From Diploptera punctata (taxonomy: Eukaryota; Arthropoda; Insecta; Blattodea; Blaberidae): DNA of 64,000 nucleotides. The DNA lies in contig JASPKZ010010272.1 of assembly GCA_030220185.1 (NCBI GenBank), forward strand, positions 3,140,501 through 3,204,500. Reading direction: 5' to 3'. Position 1 is the stretch's first letter. Every line of letters begins with the position of its first letter. The notes under the pieces were generated by a model. That model was given only the letters and a program-made list of their open reading frames with translations. It did no database searches and was not told the DNA's origin. The translations under genes were made by a program, and so were the position numbers. This document shows, piece by piece, positions 53,701-62,700 of the stretch.

Positions 53701-56700
53701 GCAAAAATTTTTCTCTTCAAATTTAATTTATTTTTTCAATGAGATGTGTTAAATTAATAATAAAAAACAAGCTTATTTGTTAAATGAGGCATACCTTAGC
53801 ATTAACTGTTGGTCATTTTTAGCATTGTATTTTTTTTTTTACTGAACTAGGACCTGGCCTGATGCATCAAACTCTGAGCATGGAGGATCAGGGACTTTTT
53901 TTCAGGAGTCCAACTTAGACCAGTTGTTTTCTCTACGGCTGATAGTCTGTTTTACCCTATATGCAATAAGGTGTTTCTTCTGTCGCCTTAGCCATTGGGA
54001 ACTAAATTCCTGTTCTTCCTAAAAGTGTTGAAAACTGTACAATTTGGAAACAGACATTGCTTCCCTTGATGTGGACTATACTTAGTTCTCCTTGTCTGTT
54101 ACCAACCAACAAGCTAGAAACTAGATTCCTCAGGATGGTTGTTTGGTTCATTGGATACTAAGGGTCAAATGTTTGAACGCATTAGACAGTAAAAGGCGTT
54201 CTCTGCTGAGAAAGTTTTATCCTAATACATTTTGCTTACTCAGAAATCTATTCATGCGATAATAATTGTAAGCTACCTGACGAGGTACCTTAAGATCATA
54301 GCTCAAGATAGAAACTTATCGTGAAAATCCCGAAGGGAACTGATGGTAACCGATGTAGTTTGAAACCTTTGCAGCTTTATCCAAGATGTCGGACCTTGAA
54401 GACTTCGATCATGTTTTCGGTATACGCAGAGAAGAGGAATTTGATAGAGTCTACTAAAGAATTCAACTGGAAGAACAGGGGAATCGGCGTAATATTGCGC
54501 GATGCAGACGTTGTTGTATACGGTATTATTTGTGGGACGTAAGCGTAAATGCATTCCTCTATAGGAGACGAAAATAACGGAAGTGGTTTTATCACTGAGA
54601 ATTCTGGGTAATTCGTTGCCAATATTACAAAAATGTCAACTTTCATGCATGACCGGTGTCGGCCATTAATTCGATCTCAGCAATTGCTCATGGTGAGTCA
54701 GCTCACCAGTGATTGGAAGTAATTTGAGTAGAGACTAATGTATGTGCATGCGGCCCTAAGACCCCCATCATGTCAAGGTGATAATCTATGGAAGAAATGA
54801 TTTTTTATGATTTCCTGCTTGTAACATAATGCCATATATGAATTTTTATTTGGAATCTATTGGCAGTTAAATAGAAAGTTTTTGAAAATACATTAGAAAG
54901 TAACATTATGAGGTTCTACTTAATAAATAAATATGACTTTTATTCATCTTACCTAATAAATTTATAAGGTAAGATGAATACAGGCCAAACTTGTTTATTA
55001 AACTGAAAGATTGTTCATGAAACATTTGCTGTATTAAATATAATAATGATAAATGAACAATTGTTGCTTCCTAGATATATATGCAAGGCTTTTGATACAA
55101 ACAACATTAGCAGCACTTCTCATCCGGTTGATTGGAAGTTCCAAAGTCCATCGACTAGATGGCATCAGTTGGATTGTCAGTATGATTTAGATCATGTTTT
55201 TCCAACCAGTACAGACAGACAGACACAACCTCTGAAAAAACATCTGCAAGTAAGTGTTAATATAAGTTTTTAATGTTATTATTGATATTTATTACACAGT
55301 AATAATAATTTCCAATTGTTCTAAGCACACTCTATCCAGCATTGGCTCTCAGAAAGATAAATATCATCAACATAATATAATAATCATAAAACCTATTTAT
55401 TATATTTGTAAATTAATGAGTAATTTTTACATATTTGAAGAGAAAAATTATACACTCAGACTGGGGCTTGAACCAATGATCTTTGGTTTCCTAGGCCAAG
55501 ACTCTACTGACTGAGCTATCTGAGCAACTTGCTCTTGCTCTTGATTTATCCATCATTGAGATGTATCAAATGAATAACAAAAACATAATAATTTTTACAT
55601 CTTACCTCATATTTCATGTTTCTTTAAACACGGGAACTAGTTTTCAAGAGAAACATCTCTCATTTTTAACCGACATAATGACTCTCATTCTATTGGCAGA
55701 CTGAAAAACGCTGCCAGATATCAAGCTTGAATTTGCTTGTCAGAAGGCAGACATATTATCACCTGGGCCATTGTGATAGATAAACTATAAGAAAACAATT
55801 ATGAAAGTCTAGTCAGAGTTCTATTCAATAGAAATATTTTCCATTCTTTCAAATTTTGAAAATTATGATTTCTTGTATTGTAGGACATATTGTCAGCAGT
55901 AAGTGAAAACATAAAATTATCTGTCTGTATGATTGATGGGGAATTAAGAGATGCTTCAGAGACACTAGATGCTATAGGAAAGAAAAAGAAAACAAAAGTT
56001 AGTGGAAAAAGTTCAAATGTCGGAGAAGGAAAAACATTCAATGTCAGCTTATATATTCCTTGTGTAAGTATTGCATCTACATATTTTTACATTATAAAGT
56101 GAATATAAATTCTGCACTAAATATTATTTAAATTTTTTTTTAGTTGTTTCTTGACTCACCTCATATTTCTTAACTCAAGAAGTATGAGGTGAGTCAAGAA
56201 ACAACTCAACAAATTTAAAATAAACCTCATAGTGTTATTTCCTATCTACATAACTTTAAAATTCTTATTTTACAAATTTGATATTTAATAAGAATATACC
56301 AATAATAATCTGAGAATTAGCTGAAAATCAAGCAACCTGGCTCAGATGATAGTGTTGAGCTTATGTTCATGAGATCCTGGGTTCACATCCCAGAACTGAT
56401 CAACTTGACAGCCCTGACTATGTTTCCAAGCAGCATAGACTGGGTCTGGGGCCCACACAGCCTCATTTATAATTAGTGTAAAAATCTTTCATGGGGAAGT
56501 AAAATCAGCTGAAATCCTCAAATTTACATTCCTCATTTGTAACTTTAAATTCATTTTCCATTAAAGTTATTTCTTTGTTTCATAAATGAATTATGGAAAA
56601 TAACATTATGAGGTTTTCAAGTTAATAAGTAATATAAAGTGAGTCATGAAATCTCACCTCATAACACTGTGATCTTCAAGCACGATACTGCAGTTTCAAG

Positions 56701-59700
56701 AGGCATCCCTCTCATCTTCAGCCATCTTTACAAGTCGTAAGATGGCTGAAGATGAGAGGAATGCCTTTTGAAACTGCAGTACCGTGCTTGAAGATCACAG
56801 AGTTGCGAGGTGAGATTTCAAGACTCACTATATATTAGTTATTTATTTCTTATGGTAAAATTAAACGTTTCTTACCTCTCCTCATATAAATCTTCTAAGT
56901 AGATCGCGATTTCGAAACCATAACGGTCTCATCTTCAGCACTTTTTTGGCAACTGATGTTATGTCGATCGGAAAACTCTTCTTCTTTCCTCTTTCATAAG
57001 TTTTGACCTGATCCAGAGGTTCATCGGTCCACCAACAGAGGGAAGAAGAAGAGTTTCTTCCAATCAACATAACATCAGTCGCCAAAAAAGTACTGAAGAT
57101 AAGACCGTTATGGTCTCGAAATCACGATCTACTTAGAAGATTTATTTGAGGAGAGGTAAGAAACATTTAATTTTACCATAAATTAAACCTCATAGTAATT
57201 AATTCCTGTAAAAGTTAAATATTTGTTTCTTGTTACTTATTTAATGAAACAGAAAATATTACGAAGTAAAATTTGTAACTAATTTTGTTTTAGGATAAAA
57301 CTCTTGAAATAAATGAAGACATTCAAGTTGTGGATTGTTGTGGAGAAATGAATTTCCTTGGCAATCTAGCAAGTAGAGTTTTTCTGCATCAGAAGTCAAC
57401 TGTAACTGAAGCAGTAGAGGTATTTTTATAACTAGACTTAGAATTTTTAGATTGGTACCTTTTCTATGTGGGACAAATTACAGCTCTCTGAAACAAACCA
57501 ATGAGTGAGATGTTTCCTAAAATTGAGAATAGGGCAATTTTTTATCACATTTTGCCCCATTCTGATCATAACTCCTTTTTCTTATCTTCTTTGTGTTATA
57601 TTTTTTTGTATAGTGAATCCTGTATTAAGTTCTTCTTCTCCTGTCAAAAACACAGTGGTAAATTTAAATTGCACTTAAAAATTTACATTCAAAGCTTATA
57701 TATTTTAAACAAGTAACTACTTATAATTAAATTCAATTATATTAAAATAGTCCACCGCTGTGGTCTCGAGGTAGCGTGCTGCCTTGTCACGCAGCGGCCC
57801 GGGTTCGATCCCTGGTCGGGGCAGTTTTTCTGGGTGAGGTTTTTATCAGGATTTTTCCTCGCCTGTAAGACAAATGTCAGGAAAACTTTAAGGCCCAAAC
57901 GGTCCCCGAAATCATATGGCCATCATCACCCTTCACCGGTGTGGAAAGCAACGGGAAGCTACCACACCTATAATTCCCTAGTACAGCTGCAAGCATAGCG
58001 GGCAGAATAACTATGGATGGATGGATATTAAAATACAGAAGATGGTCTGAACAATTTTAACAATTCTAGCTTTCGTGAAACTGGAACGAGCCAACAGGTT
58101 TAATCCCTGGATGATGATGATATATTAAAATAAGACGGTATTTATTTCGTCACACCTTTCATTTCAGGTTTGGGTTTATTCCCATCTGTTTTACTTTACA
58201 GTCTCTAATATATATTAAATTATTACCTATCAGTATTAAATTAATTACTCGTCATCTTGTCATGAACATGGAATAGTGAACCTGTCTGCTTTCAGTGAAA
58301 ACAGAATTGAATAACATTTAAATGTGCCACACTTATAACAATGGAAAATTTTCACTTCTTTTAAAATTTAATTGAAATTTATAGCAGTGAATTTACACAT
58401 TTTAATTGATGATATAAGTCAGCGCTGATTTTTATTTAGATTTAAATTTTAAAATACTGTAACAGCGAATAAAAATTAATGATTTTTATTTTCTTGGTTT
58501 GCTTCCATTTGTGAGAACATAAACTGATTACTGCATAATAAGTTTAGTATTTGCTATGCCAAAGATAGCTCTGTCTCACAAGTTCAAGCAAGATTTCATT
58601 GAAAGAATAGAACTATTATATGGCCCACTGTTTATGATTCAGTATCACATTGGATGATGAACAAAAACAAGGCTGTGATGATCTTGAAGAAGATTTCTGG
58701 GCTGTAGGCTGTGGTCTCGAGGCTTGAAGTTCCCCGACGTTTCGCCAGAGACTGTGTCTGGCATCCTCTGGTGAAACGTCGGGGAACTTCAAGCCTCGAG
58801 ACCACGCCTAACAGCCCGGAAATCTTCTTCAAGATCATCATAGCAACTCCGGCCGTGGAAGCCTAAGTCAATACAAAAGCAAGACTGTATCCTATAAATC
58901 ATTTGTACTTCGAAGAATCAATATTTATACTTGATAAACAAATCCATTTTGTATCTTTCTCTATCTTAGTTTAACCTTACCCTTTGTGGGATTCTTACAT
59001 GCCCCATACCACATACACCTTGCAGGGTACAATCTGTCGGGAGAGAATTTTAAATTTTTGATCACACACATTTTTTTTTACCACAAGAGCTGGGAGGGCC
59101 TCCCTGGGTGAATGATCATCTCAATGCCAGAGCCACCTCAGGAACAATACCACCATTTAAGACAAGACATACCATTCACTCATACCAAACAAGGCAATTG
59201 TGATATGGATGAATGTGATGGCTAGATGATGTTCAGGAACTAATAGGGCCTTGGTAACATTTACTGACATTTTTTTTTTGTAAATACAATAGGAAGTAAC
59301 ATTAAGAGATTTGTTTAATAATTAAAACATTTTGTCTGTTCATTCTTACTTCTTAGAGTTGTTTTTGTCGAACATATGTTTCAGAGCTTCTTAGCCCCAT
59401 CGTCAGCGATTATAGACTGAATTTTCTCATGTTGTCGGCTCTGATTCTTGATTCCTGCTCTCTTTGCCTCTGGTCCTTTACTAATGAGGTTCCTTTCTGT
59501 CGGAATTTCAAAGTTCATAATTTGAAATTCCCGCAGAAAGGAACCTAATTAGTAAATTCATTGGACCAGAGGCAATTATGAACTTTGAAATTCCCACAGA
59601 AAGGAACCTCATTAGTAAATTCATTGGACCAGAGGCAAAGAGAGCAGGAATCAAGAATCAGAGCCGACAACATGAGAAAATTCAGTCTGTAATCGCTGAC

Positions 59701-62700
59701 GATGGGGCTAAGAAGCTCTGAAACATATGTTCGACAAAAACAACTCTAAGAAGTAAGAATGAACAGACAAAATGTTTTAATTGTGTTTACTGACATGTCT
59801 TACAGGTGAGGAAAACCCCTGTAAAATCTCACCTAGAAAAGGTGTCCCACTTGACTTTATCAGTAGATCATAGCAGTGGACTAAAAAAAAAACTATTTTG
59901 TTTTACAAATTAATACAGTATGGCAGAGACTGCATAAGTGTATTTGAAAAGAAAAATTATGTAATTTATATATTTTTTTAATTTGATAGGCAGTAAAGCA
60001 AGATATTGTGCGCTCACTTGCATCGAGATTAGAACTCCATTGGGACTCTCTAATAGAAGAAGAGCATGGTTCACCAGAAGGTATAATGTTTATATGTTCT
60101 TCAAAAGCAAATATTTTTTAGTAACTTTTCAAAGCAATGAGTAAAGTGAATTATGCTCTTTATCTTTGATTTTAGAACGCATGACTTTACATGAACCACC
60201 AAGAAGAGTACTGGTACCACTGCCAAATTGCAGGGTTACTCTCTCAGATTATCTCTTCCCTGGTGAAGGGCCATCAGAAGCACTTCTCTCTCTCCAAGAA
60301 TTATTAGATCTTCAAGTGGAAGAAACAGAAGTACAGAAAGATTTGGAGGTTCAAGCAGGTAATAATAATATTTTGAACTACTTCTTCTTCTTCTTCTTCT
60401 TCTTCCTTCCAGGTATTAGGCCAAGGCCTGTTACGATCCTATAGAAAATTTTCCCTCCAGCGTTTGAGGGAAATTCTTGTATAAGACTTGAAAGCATAAT
60501 AATAGTCCCTTCGATTGGTTGCTGGCCAAAGGAAGGCAAGACCAGTGATGGGGCTACCATATTTTGAACTTTTATTGGATAAATCACTATGAGGTTTAAT
60601 TTAAGATTGAATTAAAATGTTTTGCTTCATATTCAGTAATTTGTCGTCGACTGATGTTATGTCGATCAGAAGAACTACTACTTCCCTCTGTTGGTGGACC
60701 GATAAACCTCCGGATCCAATCAGAATCTGCAGGAATTTTGAAGTTCATAAGTTTTCTTTCTAGTTTATTTGAATGTGGATTCCCACCCCAAACCGTGTTT
60801 TTTTTTTTCTATTTGTTTAATTAGACTGGTTTTTGATTCAATTAGATGTTTTTTTTAGATCAAGCATGAGCAACTATTGCTGACTTTTCCACTTAACCAT
60901 TTTTGACAATTCAAAGATGTTCTTTTACTCTTGTTTTCAATTTTTTTTTTCTCCTGTGTAAATGTTGTCACAATCTCTGCATTTGATCTGATATATTCCT
61001 GATTTGTTTTCTTCTTCATTTTTATTGGTTTTAATTATCCTATTTAGGCCGTATTCATTCTTTGGTGTCAATCTTATATTAAACTCTTTGAAATTTGTGG
61101 TGTTTCAATGGATGGCAAGTGAATTTCTTGAATTTTATTTTTTCTTCTGTTTGATTTTATAAGAGTGTTTTCATTAATTAATTATTGTCTTTTAAATTTA
61201 TTTATTTTCTTGTGTGCCATATTTTCTTCAAAGCCATTTTCTGTTGCTACATTAATTATGTAATAATAATATGCCTTACAATAAACCTTGATGGTAATTA
61301 TAATACAATTGCCAATGGATTGCGAGTTCAAATTCAGCAAACCTCATAAATATTCTTCTTCTTCGTCTTTCCCCCACTTATAGGTTTATCGTCTTCAGTT
61401 TCCATTTATCTCTATCGTTCCAATCTTCCTCTTCCAAATTCCTATCATCCATTATGGTTCTGACGTAGGTTTTCCATTTCCATCTTGGTGTGCCATATTT
61501 ATTTCTTCCAGGGGTGACCATTGGCCATTGGTATATATTTTTTGGCCATCTTCCATTTTCCATTCTTTGTACATGGCCATACCATTTGAGTGTTTGATTT
61601 TCAATCCTCTTAACAACAGATGTGGTGACATTCATTTCTCTCCAAAGGAATTCATTTCTTATTTTATCCTGTCTTGTTTTTTGGAGGCTTCTTCTAAAAT
61701 AATCAAATTCAACTGTTCTAATTTTATTCTTTTGTAATTCTGTCAATAACCAAGTTTCACTTCCATATGACAAAATATTCTGTATTATGTTCTTATAAAT
61801 TTTCATTTTAGTTTCCTTTGTAATATTTTTGTTCCAAATTATTCCATGTAATGTCTTAGTTGCATTTTTTGCCATTGCAATTTTAGTCTGTACATCTCTC
61901 TCACAGGTACCTAAACTTGTAATTATTGACCCAAGATATTTAAAAATTCACATTTTTTTATTTTCCCTGTTTCTAGTATGAGGTCATCCATATCCTTTCC
62001 CAAACACATATATTCTGTTTTCTGTAAATTTATATTCAGTCCCCATTTTTTATATTCTTCCATTAGTTTATTCATCATATATTTCATATCATCTTCATCC
62101 CATGCAAACATTATTTGATCATCTGCAAACAACAATGAATGCAGTACTTTTCCTCCTATAGGAATACCCATTTCACAACATTCATAAATATTAAGAAGGT
62201 ATTTATTAACTCTTTCCCTGGCAATATGGGTATTTAATTCCCACATTCCTAAGTATACTAAATATTTAAATCCCATTAAATTAATATTAAGAAGCTAAAG
62301 CTGTTACTATGATTGAAAAATAAGTAATTAAAGTACACAACTAAATTATTGTAATCAAATTTATGCCTGAACCAGGAATCGAACCCCGAACCTTCAGCTT
62401 TCCGTGCTGATGCTCTTAACCATAGAGCTAATTCAGGCTTCCTTCCCATCCAAGCATAAATCCTTCCTTTACCTTACTGTCTTGGTCCAACATTCAAATG
62501 CAATGAATCATTCACAAATACACAATGAATGGCTTCTACATTAAGAAGACATGAAGGGACTCCACATAGCTAAAGCATTATTTACTAAATTAATATTAAG
62601 AAGCTAAAGCTGTTACTATGATTGAAAAATAAGTATATTAAAGTACACAACTAAAATTTTTTCTCTTTACCATTTGATTACATTTAAATCCCAGTCTAGC

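Larger units (their letters stand above)
56592..56835. mobile_element. PLE inverted dimer H13, both hammerheads intact
   Basis: Arms meet near 56735. The tail GAAAATAACATTATGAGG is on the left only. The compact size (about 240 bp) makes it almost purely two ribozymes back to back. Confidence 0.85.
56840..57215. mobile_element. PLE inverted dimer H14, both hammerheads intact
   Basis: Same family as H2. Arms around 56990, encoding RRVSS-type PLE C-terminus. The tail AAACCTCATAGTAATTAATT is on the right only. It abuts H13. Confidence 0.85.
59271..59785. mobile_element. PLE inverted dimer H16 with 11-bp duplication
   Basis: Flanks tttactgacat at 59260-59270 and 59786-59796. The tail AGGAAGTAACATTAAGAG, preceded by a T-run, is on the left only. 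The right arm contains an internal ~64-bp duplication (GAAATTCCCGCAGAAAGGAA / GAAATTCCCACAGAAAGGAA). Both ribozymes are intact and nearly identical. Confidence 0.9.
59190..59880 (-). repeat. Old SINE S1 copy split by PLE H16
   Basis: 59190-59270 and 59786-59880 together give an S1 body (GGCCTTGGTAACATTTACTG; GTCTTACAGGTGAGGAAAA) interrupted by H16. Confidence 0.7.

Noticed and set aside
54303..54570. Possible transposase gene N-terminus (MSDLEDFDHVFGIRREEEFD)
   Set aside because: A stop after 23 codons and no recognisable downstream domain.
60166..60444. Extension of ODR4 exon 8 to 60444
   Set aside because: A consensus donor at 60359 is followed by a LINE tail; the exon 9 phase fits only the donor.
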